A stretch of DNA of 64,000 nt from Rhizosaccharibacter radicis (GCA_024508355.1 JAMZEJ010000008.1:62001-126000), one strand, 5' to 3'; shown: positions 21,726-30,938, counted from the first letter of the stretch. Program-made: numbers and translations. The notes: generated by a model from the letters alone, not told the origin.

Positions 21726-22719
21726 CGGCCCGGCGTCCTTCCAGCATCGCCGCGGCGGTGGTCTCGTCCGTCACCAGCACGTTGAGCAGTTTCCGGCGCA
21801 GCGCCGCCAGCACCACGGCATGCTTGCGCGCCCCCGCCGCCACGCCCACCGCCAGCGGATGATCCGGCAGCGCGTCGTGGCCGAGGCCGATCGTGCGGTC
21901 GTCGAGCGAGGGGTCCACCGGACGTCCATCGGCGTCGATGAAGCGCCCGAGCACGTCGCCCACCGCGCCCGCCCTGGTCAGCCGCGCGATGTCGCGCTCG
22001 TCCAGGTAGCCGGATTCGACCAGCACGGAGCCGGCCGACATCGCGCCGAGACCGAAACAGACCAGCGGCGCCTCGCGCCCCATCGCCAGCACGCCCGCGA
22101 TCACCGGATCGCGTTCCAGCACCGCGCGGGTCTCGGCACGCCCGACGATGGCGGGAACCGGCAGCAGCGTCGCCCGGCCGTTGCCGGCGAGCGCGAACAG
22201 CTCCGCGACGTTGTTGGTGCGCGTGGCGGCGGCCCGGATGTTCATGGCGCCGTTCAACAGCACCACCTCCACCCCGTCGTTCCAGCGGCGCGGCAGCCAA
22301 TGGGCGACCGCGGCCATGGTGCGTCCCCAGGACACCCCCACCAGCGGCGGGCGCGGCGTCAGCGCGGCGAGCCATTGTCCCGCCGCCCGCGCCACCGCCT
22401 CGGTCATCAGCGCATCGTCGTCGCCGGCATCGCGCACCACCACCGCGTCTCGCAGCGACCAGCGCCGCTGCAACGCGCTTTCCAGGTCCGGACGCCGTTG
22501 CAGGTGCGGCACGATCTCGATCCGCACCACCCCCTGCTCGCGCGCGTCCTTGAGCAGCCGTGCTACCTGCCAGCGCGTCAGCCCCATGAGCTTGGCGATC
22601 TCGGCCATGGTGTGGTCGAGGTCGTAGTAGTTCTTCGCCGCCTGCAGCATCAGCCCTTCCCGGGCCTCGGCCGACAGCGAGCGAAGATCGATTTCGTCCA
22701 CTTCACCCCGCGGGGACAT
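21718..22719 (-). CDS. SorC-family sugar-responsive transcriptional regulator
   Basis: SorC/DeoR-type regulators bind DNA through an N-terminal helix-turn-helix and release or activate on binding a phosphorylated sugar. The 333-residue protein has the HTH in HTMAEIAKLMGLTRWQVARLLKDA and a phosphosugar-binding domain with VGVSWGRTM, VLLNGAMN and CFGLGAMSAGS. It sits inside the operon it probably controls, overlapping the kinase gene by 17 bases and the ATPase gene by eight. The effector is likely the phosphorylated product of the FGGY kinase (inference). Confidence 0.88.
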   Translation of the reverse strand: MSPRGEVDEIDLRSLSAEAREGLMLQAAKNYYDLDHTMAEIAKLMGLTRWQVARLLKDAREQGVVRIEIVPHLQRRPDLESALQRRWSLRDAVVVRDAGDDDALMTEAVARAAGQWLAALTPRPPLVGVSWGRTMAAVAHWLPRRWNDGVEVVLLNGAMNIRAAATRTNNVAELFALAGNGRATLLPVPAIVGRAETRAVLERDPVIAGVLAMGREAPLVCFGLGAMSAGSVLVESGYLDERDIARLTRAGAVGDVLGRFIDADGRPVDPSLDDRTIGLGHDALPDHPLAVGVAAGARKHAVVLAALRRKLLNVLVTDETTAAAMLEGRRADG

Positions 22720-24271
22720 GGGCCGCCTCCTGCCGCGATCTCGCCGCGGAAGGCGGCGGAACGGCCTTCATGCCCTTTTCCGCCAGGTCGTGCAGCAGCG
22801 GGGTCAGCCGCTCGGTCGCGTCGCGATAGGCGTCCAGACCGGCGGCGTAGCGCGCGTGGACCTTCGGGTCGGGGTCGATCACCGTGCCGCCGCGAGCCAG
22901 TGCCGCCGCCGCCTCCGGGAGGGCGCGGAACATTCCGATGCCCGTGGCCGCCGCCGCCGCCGTGCCGACCAGGGTGAGGTTCTCGTCGGCCGCCAGGGTC
23001 ACCGGCAGCCCCACCGCGTCCACCGTGGCCCGCAGCCACAGCGGGTTGCGGCCGATGCCGCCCGCCGTCACCACGTGGTCGATCGGCACGCCCAGCCCGG
23101 CCGCCTGGCGCACGACGTTGGCCGACGCCAGCGCCACCCCGTCCACCGCCGAGCGGTAGAGCGCCGCGCGATCGTGACCGAGCGACAATCCCAGCACCGC
23201 GCCGCGCAGATGCGGATCCCGGTAGGGGGTGCGGTTGCCCATGAAATAGTCGAGCGTCAGCAGGCCCGGCGTTTCCGGCAGGGCCGAGGCTTCGGCGATC
23301 AGGGCACGGGTGCCGGCGCCGTCGAGGCGGAAGATGCGCTCGCTCAGCCAGTTCAGCACCGACCCGGCCGAGACCTGGCCGCCTTCCACCAGCCACATCC
23401 CGTCGGTGAGGGCGTGGGGATACGGCCCCCAGAAACCCGGCATCGGGCGCGGCGCGGCCAGATGGAACAGATGCACCACCGAGGTGCCGCCGATCATCAG
23501 CATCCGCCCGGGGGCGAGGGTGTCGGCGCCCAGCATGCCGATATGGGCGTCGATGCCGCCCTGCGACAGCACCGGACGCTGTCCTTCCAGACCCAGATGG
23601 CGGGCGGCATGGTCGGTGATCCGGTCGATCGGCGCGCCCACCGGCACGATGCGCGGCGGCAGCCTGTCCGCCAGCCCCGGGGCACCGAGGGCGTCATAGA
23701 GCGCCGGATGCAGCCGCCCCTCGTCGCCGTCGAAATTCCATTTGCAGGTGGCGTTCATGCGCGACGCCACCCATTCGCCGCACAGCCGGTGGTTCAGCCA
23801 GTCCAGGCATTCGCAGACGATGTCGGCGGCGTCGTAGATGTCGGGCTCGTGGGCGGCGAGCCACATCGCCTTGGGCACCAGCCATTCGGCCGCGTCGCCG
23901 CCGCCGCTCTGCGCCATCACCGGATGATCCGCGAGCGCCGTGCGCGAGGCTTCGGCCGCCGCCCGGCAGTCCATCCACAACAACGCCGGGCGCAGCGGCG
24001 TGCCGTCGCGGCGGCAGGCGACCACGGTGGACGCGGTGGTGGCCACCGCCACCCCGGACACCGTCGGCCTCCCGGCCGCCGTCATCATCCGCCGGCAGGC
24101 GCGGCCCAGCGCGTCCCACCAGTCGGACGGCGATTGTTCCGCCCAGCCCGGGTGCGGAAAATCGGTCCGGTAGGTTTCCTCCGCGGTGGCGATCGTCTGC
24201 CGGCGCGCCGGGTCGATCAGGCCGACCCGCACGCCGCCGGTGCCGAAATCCAGTCCGAGCAGCAGGCCCAT
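22703..24271 (-). CDS. FGGY-family carbohydrate kinase
   Basis: The 522-residue protein phosphorylates a sugar, ketose or alditol with ATP. The N-terminal domain starts GLLLGLDFGTGGVRVG (ATP phosphate loop), and the C-terminal domain has AGGIGRNPLWLRATVDAVGLPV, the adenosine-side FGGY signature. The catalytic aspartate is likely in QGGIDAHIG. The start at 24271 is marked by GGAGGAAGAG directly upstream; a longer frame to 24370 is rejected. Relatives act on pentuloses, glycerol or erythritol; the substrate here is unknown. The dehydrogenase next to it suggests a path in which an alditol or its phosphate is oxidised. Confidence 0.88.
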   Translation of the reverse strand: MGLLLGLDFGTGGVRVGLIDPARRQTIATAEETYRTDFPHPGWAEQSPSDWWDALGRACRRMMTAAGRPTVSGVAVATTASTVVACRRDGTPLRPALLWMDCRAAAEASRTALADHPVMAQSGGGDAAEWLVPKAMWLAAHEPDIYDAADIVCECLDWLNHRLCGEWVASRMNATCKWNFDGDEGRLHPALYDALGAPGLADRLPPRIVPVGAPIDRITDHAARHLGLEGQRPVLSQGGIDAHIGMLGADTLAPGRMLMIGGTSVVHLFHLAAPRPMPGFWGPYPHALTDGMWLVEGGQVSAGSVLNWLSERIFRLDGAGTRALIAEASALPETPGLLTLDYFMGNRTPYRDPHLRGAVLGLSLGHDRAALYRSAVDGVALASANVVRQAAGLGVPIDHVVTAGGIGRNPLWLRATVDAVGLPVTLAADENLTLVGTAAAAATGIGMFRALPEAAAALARGGTVIDPDPKVHARYAAGLDAYRDATERLTPLLHDLAEKGMKAVPPPSAARSRQEAAHVPAG

Positions 24272-24440
24272 CTCTTCCTCCCGGCGATCCTCGCCGCCCT
24301 CGCCCCGCCATGCCCGGAAGCGTGGCGGACCGGGGACCATTCTTGTCCCGTGGCGTCCGGCCCGGGACATTCCGGCGCTGCCGCCGTCCCGAAAACGCCC
24401 GCGCCCCGGCGCACCGGCCGCGGCGCGCGGCCCGTTCCCG

Positions 24441-25463
24441 CTAGCTCTGGGGCAGGACCATCACCTTGCTGATGAACTCGTTGCGCTCGCGGAACTTGCC
24501 CATGATGCCCGGAAGCTCTTCCAGCGACGGCTCGTGCGTGATCATGAACTCCCAGCGGAGCTCGCCGCTGCCGAGCTTCTCCAGCGCGGTGGACCATTGC
24601 GGCCCCGGAAACGGCGCGCCGAACGAATTCCAGGCGCCGTGCAGCGAGATTTCCTGCCGAAGCATGTGGTTGAAGGTCGCGTTCTCCAGCGTGACGTCGC
24701 CCACCGGGATGCCGATGAACACGACGTGGCCGCCAGGCCCCGCGAGACGCACCGCGAGATTGGCGGTGGCGGGATGGCCCGCCGCCTCGATCACCAGGTC
24801 GCAGAACGGCAGCTCCGGGCGCGTTCCGTGCGACAGGAAGGTGTGGGTCGCACCCGCCTCGCGGGCCTGTTCGAGCTTCTGTTCCGACACGTCCACCGCC
24901 ACCACGGCGGATGCGCCCATCAGCCGCATCCATTGGATCGCGAACAGCCCGATCGGGCCGCAGCCCACCACGCCGCCGGTCTGGCCGACGGTGAGCGGAT
25001 GCTTCCAGGCCGCATGCAGCGCGATGGAGGCCGGATCGGCCATCGCCGCGGCCCTGGGATCGATGCCCGCGGGCGTGCGCAGCAGGTTGCCCACCGGCAC
25101 CGAGACGTATTCGGCATAGGCGCCGTCGCGCCGGCTGCCGAAATAGTCGTAGTCGCGGCAGCGGGAGAAGTTGCCGGTCCGGCACTGGTCGCACCGCCCG
25201 CACGGGATCAACGGCGCCACCGACAGCAGCTCGCCATCCTGGAAGCCCGACACGTCCCGGCCCGCTCCCGCCACGTGACCGGAAAACTCGTGGCCGCACA
25301 CGATCGGCATGCGGTGGGCGCCCTTGGTGAGCATCCGCGGGATGTCGGAACCGCACACCCCGCAGGCGGCGACGCGCAGCAGCACGTCGTTCGGCCCCGG
25401 CACGGGCACCGGAACATCCTCGAGCCGGAGATCTCCGGGGGCGTGCATGACCACGGCGCGCAT
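24441..25463 (-). CDS. Zinc-dependent alditol (phosphate) dehydrogenase, GatD-like
   Basis: A 340-residue medium-chain dehydrogenase. Catalytic zinc ligands are in GVCGSDIP and GHEFSGHV; the structural zinc cysteines are in CGRCDQCRTGNFSRC, followed by the GatD-like SRRDGAYAEY. The Rossmann motif VVGCGPIGLFAIQ binds NAD. The closest recognised relative is galactitol-1-phosphate 5-dehydrogenase, but the gene context is an ABC importer and an FGGY kinase, not a PTS, so galactitol phosphate is not assumed. The start at 25463 has AAAGGG eight bases upstream. Confidence 0.85.
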   Translation of the reverse strand: MRAVVMHAPGDLRLEDVPVPVPGPNDVLLRVAACGVCGSDIPRMLTKGAHRMPIVCGHEFSGHVAGAGRDVSGFQDGELLSVAPLIPCGRCDQCRTGNFSRCRDYDYFGSRRDGAYAEYVSVPVGNLLRTPAGIDPRAAAMADPASIALHAAWKHPLTVGQTGGVVGCGPIGLFAIQWMRLMGASAVVAVDVSEQKLEQAREAGATHTFLSHGTRPELPFCDLVIEAAGHPATANLAVRLAGPGGHVVFIGIPVGDVTLENATFNHMLRQEISLHGAWNSFGAPFPGPQWSTALEKLGSGELRWEFMITHEPSLEELPGIMGKFRERNEFISKVMVLPQS

Positions 25464-25551
25464 CGCGAGCCCTTTCATGGAAGAACGGTTGTCGAGCCGT
25501 GGCCGGCGCGGACGCTCGGCTCGCGGCCCGGAAAAGGCGGGCTCGGGGAAC

Positions 25552-26517
25552 TCAGCGCCGCCGGGCGAACAGGGCGGAGGTGTCGAACTGTCCGACGTTC
25601 TGCTTGTCGATCAGCGTCGTGCCCGCATCCACGAAGGGCGGCAGCTTCTGGCCGGCGGCGACCTTGCGCGCCGTCTCGATCGTCACCTCGCCCAGCCGGA
25701 TCGGATCGTTGGCCGCCGTCGCCACGTACTGGTCGCCGCCGGCGATGTCCTTCACCGCCTCCGACAGCCCGTCCACCCCGGCGACGAGGATCTCCTTGCG
25801 GTTGTTCTCGCGAAGGACCTGCAGGGCGCCGAGCGCCATGTCGTCGTTGTGGGCATACACGGCGCGGGCATAGGGATTGGCCTGCAGCAGGTCCTGCATC
25901 GCGGTGACCGCGTTGGCGCGCACATATTCGGCGTACGGACCCATCACCAGCTTGAAGCCCGCGGCCCGCACCGCGTCGCCGAAACCGTCGCGGCGAGCGG
26001 CCATCACCGTGCCGCCGGCATCGCCTTGGATCTCGATGATGGTGGCGCCCGGCGCCGCGCCGACCGCCTTGAGGCGCGCCGCCAGCGCCTCGCCGACCAG
26101 CCGGCCCATCTCCTTGTTGTCGCGCCCGACATAGGTGGCGACGGTGCCGTTGACCGCCCGGTCCACCGTCATCACCGGGATGTGGGCGTCCGCGGCGGCG
26201 GCCAGCGCCGGGGCCACGGCGTCCGGATTGACCGGGTTGACGATCAGAACCTTCACGCCGCGGGTGATCAGGTCCTGGATGTCGTTGTTCTGCTTGTTCA
26301 CGTCGCCGTTGGCATCGAGCACCACGACATGGTCGCCGTTCTTCGCTGCCGCCGCTTCCGCGCCGTTCTTGAGCTGCACATAGAACGGCGATTGGAGGGT
26401 CGCCTGGCTGAAGCCGATCAGCAGCCCCTTCGCCGACGCCGCCGCCGGACCGCAGGACAGCGCCGCCATTCCGGCCACTGCCGCCAACGCGAAACGGCGC
26501 CTTGTGATCTTGCTCAT
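25552..26517 (-). CDS. Periplasmic sugar-binding protein of the leftward ABC system
   Basis: The 321-residue protein is a ribose-binding-type periplasmic receptor and the first gene of the leftward operon. A signal sequence (SKITRRRFALAAVAGMAAL) with an RR pair is followed by IGFSQATLQSPFYVQLKNGAE and the motifs LIVNPVNPDAV, VMTVDRAV and VAGVDGLSEA, typical of the type 1 periplasmic binding fold. The start at 26517 is preferred: GAGGAAACGA lies directly upstream. Ligand identity is unknown; ribose-type pentoses or alditols are possible. Confidence 0.92.
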   Translation of the reverse strand: MSKITRRRFALAAVAGMAALSCGPAAASAKGLLIGFSQATLQSPFYVQLKNGAEAAAAKNGDHVVVLDANGDVNKQNNDIQDLITRGVKVLIVNPVNPDAVAPALAAAADAHIPVMTVDRAVNGTVATYVGRDNKEMGRLVGEALAARLKAVGAAPGATIIEIQGDAGGTVMAARRDGFGDAVRAAGFKLVMGPYAEYVRANAVTAMQDLLQANPYARAVYAHNDDMALGALQVLRENNRKEILVAGVDGLSEAVKDIAGGDQYVATAANDPIRLGEVTIETARKVAAGQKLPPFVDAGTTLIDKQNVGQFDTSALFARRR

Positions 26518-26533
26518 TCGTTTCCTCACATCG

Positions 26534-26576
26534 GAGCGTTTTTTGCTCTTATGAGGTGAACTGTCACGCCTTTCAC
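26534..26576 (-). promoter_or_regulatory. Candidate operators upstream of the leftward sugar operon
   Basis: Two inverted repeats lie in front of the sugar-binding protein gene: GAGC-N7-GCTC (26534-26548) and GTGAA-N11-TTCAC (26556-26576). A TTGACA hexamer occurs on the minus strand at 26589-26584, but no good -10 partner was found. Either repeat could serve the SorC or the DeoR regulator. Confidence 0.3.
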
Positions 26577-26619
26577 ATCCCCATGTCAACCCGCAACCAC
26601 TGCCGATCCTCCCGCGTCC

Positions 26620-27453
26620 TCAGCCCTGCTCCGTGATCACCCGCTTGAAGGCGTCCGCGGGGGCGAAGAAGGCCGGCTTCACCTGTCCGAGCTTGCTGCT
26701 GTCGATCAGCAGGAAGGACCGCATCGCCTGCGCCATCACCGCCTGCTTCACCGGCACCTCGTTGAAGTTGGCGCAACTCGCTCCCCGTTCGGGATGCAGG
26801 CCGCCGGCCGAGATGAACGCCTTCGCGATGCCGAGCCGCTTCAGCCCTTCCATCGCCTCCTCCGACAGGAAGGTTGCGGAAGATGGATGGAAGAGGCCGC
26901 CCAGCATGAACAGCCGGGTGTGGGGACGACGGGACGCCAGGGTCGCGACGTTCAGCGCGTAGCACACCACCGTCAGCTCAAGCTCGGTGGGCAGGGCGGC
27001 CAGCAGATGCGGCATGGTGGTGCCGCAATCCACGAAGATGGCGTCTCCATCTTCCACGAGAGCCGCCGCCTGGCGCCCGGCCGCGGCCTTCGCGGCCACG
27101 TGCACGTCCTCCTCGCCGGCGAGGGAGTAGGGCGAGCCCTTGCCCTGGCGTGCCATCACGTGGCCGCCCAACAGTTCGAGCACCGCGTCGCCCGTCGCGA
27201 GATCGCGCCGCAGCGTCATGGACGACACGGACAGGGCCTGCGCCGCGTCCGTCAGCCGCAGGGTGCCGACGCGCGCCACCAGCGCTCGCAGCCTGTCCAG
27301 CCGCTCGCCCCGGCGGTCGGTCGAGACCCCGCGCGACAGGCGGCCGCGACCCTGTCCAGCGGGCTCGCCGGATCTCGGCGTAACCCCGGCCCCTGGCTCG
27401 GTCCGGGACCCTGGCTCGATCTCCAGGCCCGCTTGACGTCGTATCCGCTGCAT
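26620..27453 (-). CDS. deoR: DeoR-type repressor of deoxynucleoside/deoxyribose catabolism
   Basis: The 277-residue protein resembles enterobacterial DeoR itself, not only the wider family. It has an N-terminal HTH (LTDAAQALSVSSMTLRRDL), then LLGGHVM, VDCGTTMPHLL, VVCYALNVATL, MLGGLFHPSSATF, SAGGLHPERGASC and LLIDSSKLGQVKPA. DeoR is known to respond to deoxyribose 5-phosphate. The gene diverges from deoC, 76 bases apart, with repeated TAACAAC elements between them. It carries about 43 extra residues before the HTH; no better start codon was found. Confidence 0.87.
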   Translation of the reverse strand: MQRIRRQAGLEIEPGSRTEPGAGVTPRSGEPAGQGRGRLSRGVSTDRRGERLDRLRALVARVGTLRLTDAAQALSVSSMTLRRDLATGDAVLELLGGHVMARQGKGSPYSLAGEEDVHVAAKAAAGRQAAALVEDGDAIFVDCGTTMPHLLAALPTELELTVVCYALNVATLASRRPHTRLFMLGGLFHPSSATFLSEEAMEGLKRLGIAKAFISAGGLHPERGASCANFNEVPVKQAVMAQAMRSFLLIDSSKLGQVKPAFFAPADAFKRVITEQG

Positions 27454-27463
27454 GTGATGAGAG

Positions 27464-27489
27464 TAACAACTGTTGCGATATTAACAACA
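27464..27489. promoter_or_regulatory. Candidate DeoR operator between deoR and deoC
   Basis: Two copies of TAACAAC (27464-27470 and 27482-27488) are 18 bases apart. TGTTG at 27471-27475 forms inverted repeats with CAAC of the first copy and with CAACA at 27485-27489. The segment is AT-rich against its surroundings and sits exactly between the divergent starts. Confidence 0.5.
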
Positions 27490-27529
27490 CGCCGATCAAC
27501 GGCCGAACGATCGGGGCGGAGACATCACC

Positions 27530-28240
27530 TTGGACCATGACGCCACTCCGGCACCGTCCGGCGCCTCCGGCGACGCGACCCTCGCCGCGATGATCGACCA
27601 CACGATCCTCAAGCCGGACGCCACGGAAGCCGAGGTGGGCCGCTTCTGCCGGGAGGCGATCCAGCACGGCTTCCGGTCGGTGTGCGTGAACTCGGTCCAT
27701 GTTCCCCTGGTGGCGGCGGCCCTGCGCGGCTCGGAGGTGCTGACCTGCGCCGTGGTGGGCTTCCCGCTCGGCGCCATGCCGTCCGCCATCAAGGCGGCGG
27801 AAACCAGGCTGGCGGTGGAGAACGGCGCCGGCGAGATCGACATGGTGATCCCGGTGGGCGCGCTGATCGAGGGCCGGAACGACGCCGTGCGCGACGACAT
27901 CGCCGCGGTGCGCGACGCCAGCCGGGGCGCGGTGCTCAAGGTCATCATCGAGACGTGCCTGCTGACCGACGAGCAGAAGCGCACCGCCTGCCGCCTGTCG
28001 GTCGAGGCGGGCGCCGATTTCGTAAAGACCTCCACGGGCTTCTCGTCCGGCGGCGCCACCACGGCCGACATCCGGCTGATGCGCGAGACCGTGGGTCCCA
28101 AGCTCGGCGTGAAGGCGTCCGGCGGCGTGCGGACCCCGGACGTCGCGCGCGCCATGATCGAGGCGGGCGCCACCCGGATCGGCACCTCGTCCGGCATCTC
28201 GCTCATCTCCGCCGGGGAAGCGCCCGCCGGCAGCTACTGA
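27530..28240 (+). CDS. deoC: Deoxyribose-phosphate aldolase DeoC
   Basis: DeoC splits 2-deoxyribose 5-phosphate into glyceraldehyde 3-phosphate and acetaldehyde. The 236-residue product has the family start IDHTILKP, the Schiff-base lysine in [10 protein letters not shown] (Lys166), the second lysine in [10 protein letters not shown] (Lys195) and the acid in [10 protein letters not shown] (Asp104). The frame opens with TTG at 27530, supported by GGCGGAG upstream; the next in-frame ATG (27590) would cut into the conserved start. It heads the rightward deo operon. Confidence 0.95.
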   Translation: MDHDATPAPSGASGDATLAAMIDHTILKPDATEAEVGRFCREAIQHGFRSVCVNSVHVPLVAAALRGSEVLTCAVVGFPLGAMPSAIKAAETRLAVENGAGEIDMVIPVGALIEGRNDAVRDDIAAVRDASRGAVLKVIIETCLLTDEQKRTACRLSVEAGADFVKTSTGFSSGGATTADIRLMRETVGPKLGVKASGGVRTPDVARAMIEAGATRIGTSSGISLISAGEAPAGSY

Positions 28241-28329
28241 GCCCCTTCCCGCCCGCCCCGCGGGCGCGCACGATCGTCCAACACGGGCCAAGCACGGCGC
28301 TTCACAAGCCGGCAGCCAGGGAGAACAAG

Positions 28330-29394
28330 ATGGTCCAGATCTCACGCCGCCAGTTCGGCCTCATGACCGCCGCCGGCGCCGCCGCGATGCTCGCCGGCGG
28401 TCCCGCCTTCGCCGCGGCGGCCGAGGCGGTGGATGCCAGCGGGGTGTCCAAGGACATCTCCGCCAAGGCCACCAAGAAATATTCCATCGGCACCGTGGTG
28501 AAGGTGGACGGCATCGCCTGGTTCGACCGGATGCGCGTCGGCGTGAAGCAGTTCGGCGCCGACACCGGCCACGATACCTGGATGGTGGGGCCGAGCCAGG
28601 CGGACGCGGCAGCCCAGGTGCAGATCGTGGAAACCCTGATCGCGCAGGGCGTGGACGCCATCTGCATCGTGCCCTTCTCGGTGGAAGCCGTGGAGCCCGT
28701 GCTGCAGAAGGCGCGCGACCGCGGCATCGTGGTGATCTCGCACGAGGCATCCAACCTGCAGGCGACCGACTACGACGTGGAAGCGTTCGACAACCACGCC
28801 TATGGCGCCAAGCTGATGGAGAATCTCGGGCAACAGATGGGTGGCGAGGGCAAGTACATCGCCACCGTCGGCTCGCTCACCTCGCAGTCGCAGAACGAGT
28901 GGATTGACGGCGCCGTCGCCTACCAGCAGCAGCACTTCCCGAAGATGAGCCAGGCGGCGAAGCGCATCGAGACCTACGACGACGCGACCACCGACTACAA
29001 CAAGCTCAAGGAAGTGCTCACGACCTACCCCGACCTGCGCGGCATCCTCGGCGCGCCCATGCCGACCTCGGCCGGTGCCGGGCGGCTGATCGCCGAGCGC
29101 GGGCTCAAGGGCAAGCTGTTCTTCGCGGGCACCGGCCTCGTGTCGGTCGCCGGCCAATACCTCAAGAATGGCGACATCGACTACATCCAGTTCTGGGATC
29201 CGGCGATCGCCGGCTACGCCATGAACATCCTGGCGGTGATGGCGCTCACCAAGAAGCCGATCGCATCCGGCCTGAACATCGGGCTCAAGGGCTACCAGGA
29301 CCTGAAGGCCAACGATCCGAAGCGGCCCAACGTGCTGTTCGGCCAGGGCTGGGTCGGCGTCACCAAGGACAACATGGGCCAGTACAACTTCTAG
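28330..29394 (+). CDS. Periplasmic sugar-binding protein of the deo ABC system
   Basis: The 354-residue receptor begins at ATG 28330 with a twin-arginine-like signal (SRRQFGLMTAAGAAAML). The mature part follows the type 1 periplasmic binding fold: GTVVKVDGIAWFDRMRVGVKQF, then VGPSQADAAAQVQIVETLIAQGVDAI, HEASNLQATDYDVE and the late IQFWDPAIAGYAMN. It resembles rhamnose/autoinducer-2-type receptors (RhaS, LsrB). From its place between deoC and deoK, 2-deoxyribose (or a deoxynucleoside) is the likely ligand; this is an inference. Confidence 0.9.
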   Translation: MVQISRRQFGLMTAAGAAAMLAGGPAFAAAAEAVDASGVSKDISAKATKKYSIGTVVKVDGIAWFDRMRVGVKQFGADTGHDTWMVGPSQADAAAQVQIVETLIAQGVDAICIVPFSVEAVEPVLQKARDRGIVVISHEASNLQATDYDVEAFDNHAYGAKLMENLGQQMGGEGKYIATVGSLTSQSQNEWIDGAVAYQQQHFPKMSQAAKRIETYDDATTDYNKLKEVLTTYPDLRGILGAPMPTSAGAGRLIAERGLKGKLFFAGTGLVSVAGQYLKNGDIDYIQFWDPAIAGYAMNILAVMALTKKPIASGLNIGLKGYQDLKANDPKRPNVLFGQGWVGVTKDNMGQYNF

Positions 29395-29411
29395 CCGCGG
29401 CGCGCCCTGCC

Positions 29412-30938
29412 ATGACCACCCCGCTGCTCGAACTGCGCGACGTCGCCAAGCACTTCGCCGGCGTGCGCGCGCTGGACGGGGTGTCGCTTTCCATCATGCC
29501 CGGCGAGATCCACTGCCTCGCCGGCGAGAATGGCTGCGGCAAGTCCACGCTGATCAAGGTGGTGAGCGGAGTGCACGCGATCGATCGCGGCACGGTGCTG
29601 TTCGACGGGGTCGATCCCGGCCCGCTGTCGCCGCGCGCGGCGATCGCGCACGGGGTGCAGGTGATCTACCAGGACTTCTCCTTGTTCGGGAACCTGACGG
29701 TCGCCGAGAACCTGTCGATCGGCTCCGAGCTGCGCGAGCGCCGGCGCGTCGTGTCCTGGCGGCGGATGCGCGAGCACGCGGAGGCCGCCGTGCGCCGCCT
29801 CGGCGTCCATCTCGACCTGGACGCCACGGTGGACAGCCTGCCCACCTCCGGGCGGCAGCTGGTGGCCATCGCCCGCGCCCTGATGGCCGATCCTCGCCTG
29901 CTGATCATGGACGAGCCCACGACGGCCCTCACCGGCCGCGAGGTCGCGACCCTTTTCGGCGTGGTGCGCGACATCCAGGCACGCGGCATCGCCGTGCTGT
30001 TCGTCAGCCACAAGATGCGCGAGATGCTCGACATCAGCGAGCGCCTCACCGTGATGCGCTCGGGCAAGGTGGTGGCCGCGGGGCCGATCGCCGATTTCGA
30101 CGAGGCGGCCATCACCCGCGCCATGACGGGCCTCGAGATCCCCGACGATCCCTATGATTGGGAGCCAGCTTCCGGAACGACGGCACCGCTGCTGGAGGTG
30201 GACCGGCTCGGCGTTCCCGGCGAGCTGGACGAGGTGTCGTTCTCCATCCGGGCCGGCGAGATCGTGGGCGTGTCCGGGTTGCTGGGCTCGGGGCGCACCG
30301 AGCTCGCACTCGCTCTGTTCGGCATGCGCCCGCGTCATACCGGCACGGTCCGCATGAACGGCGAGCCGGTGCGGCTGCGTTCCGTGCGCGACGCCATCGC
30401 CCGGCGCATCGCCTATGTCCCCGAGGACCGGCTGACCGAGGGTCTGTTTCTCCCCGAAACCATCGACCGCAACATCGTCGCCACTTCGCTCGACGCGCTG
30501 AGCCGCTTCGGGGTGATGCGCGACGCCGCCGCCGCCCAGGCTGCAGCGGACACCATCCGCGACATGGCGATCGCGACGCCCACCGGCGACCGGCCGGTGA
30601 TGCAGCTTTCTGGCGGCAACCAGCAGCGCGTGGTGATCGGACGCTGGCTGCTGCAGGACCCGCGCCTGCTGATCCTGAACGGCCCGACGGTGGGCGTGGA
30701 TGTCGGCTCCAAGGCCGGCATCCACCGCGCGATCCGCCGTCTCGCGCGCGAGCGCGGGCTGGGCGTGCTGATGATCTCCGACGATCTTCCCGAGCTGGTC
30801 GGCAACTGCAACCGCGTGCTCGTGATGCATCGTGGCCGGCTGCATGCCGAGCTGCCCGGCGTCCGCACCGCCGACGGCGCCGAGGCGTTGCGCCGCACCG
30901 AGCGCGAGCTGGGCGACCGGCTCAAGGCGCTGGCGTGA
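29412..30938 (+). CDS. Sugar ABC transporter ATP-binding protein of the deo system
   Basis: A 508-residue RbsA-type protein with two nucleotide-binding domains. Domain 1 is intact: GENGCGKST, LLIMDEPTTAL and VSHKM. Domain 2 has LSGGNQQR, but its P-loop is GLLGSGRTE without lysine and its Walker B reads LLILNGPTVGVDVG, with Asn for Asp and Gly for the catalytic Glu. So only one ATP site per polypeptide looks active. It follows the binding protein by 17 bases and presumably works with the two permeases after the gap downstream. Confidence 0.93.
   Translation: MTTPLLELRDVAKHFAGVRALDGVSLSIMPGEIHCLAGENGCGKSTLIKVVSGVHAIDRGTVLFDGVDPGPLSPRAAIAHGVQVIYQDFSLFGNLTVAENLSIGSELRERRRVVSWRRMREHAEAAVRRLGVHLDLDATVDSLPTSGRQLVAIARALMADPRLLIMDEPTTALTGREVATLFGVVRDIQARGIAVLFVSHKMREMLDISERLTVMRSGKVVAAGPIADFDEAAITRAMTGLEIPDDPYDWEPASGTTAPLLEVDRLGVPGELDEVSFSIRAGEIVGVSGLLGSGRTELALALFGMRPRHTGTVRMNGEPVRLRSVRDAIARRIAYVPEDRLTEGLFLPETIDRNIVATSLDALSRFGVMRDAAAAQAAADTIRDMAIATPTGDRPVMQLSGGNQQRVVIGRWLLQDPRLLILNGPTVGVDVGSKAGIHRAIRRLARERGLGVLMISDDLPELVGNCNRVLVMHRGRLHAELPGVRTADGAEALRRTERELGDRLKALA

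Noticed and set aside
22703..24271. The FGGY kinase as the deoxyribose kinase
   Set aside because: The deo operon has its own PfkB-type kinase with DeoK features, and the FGGY gene belongs to the opposite operon.
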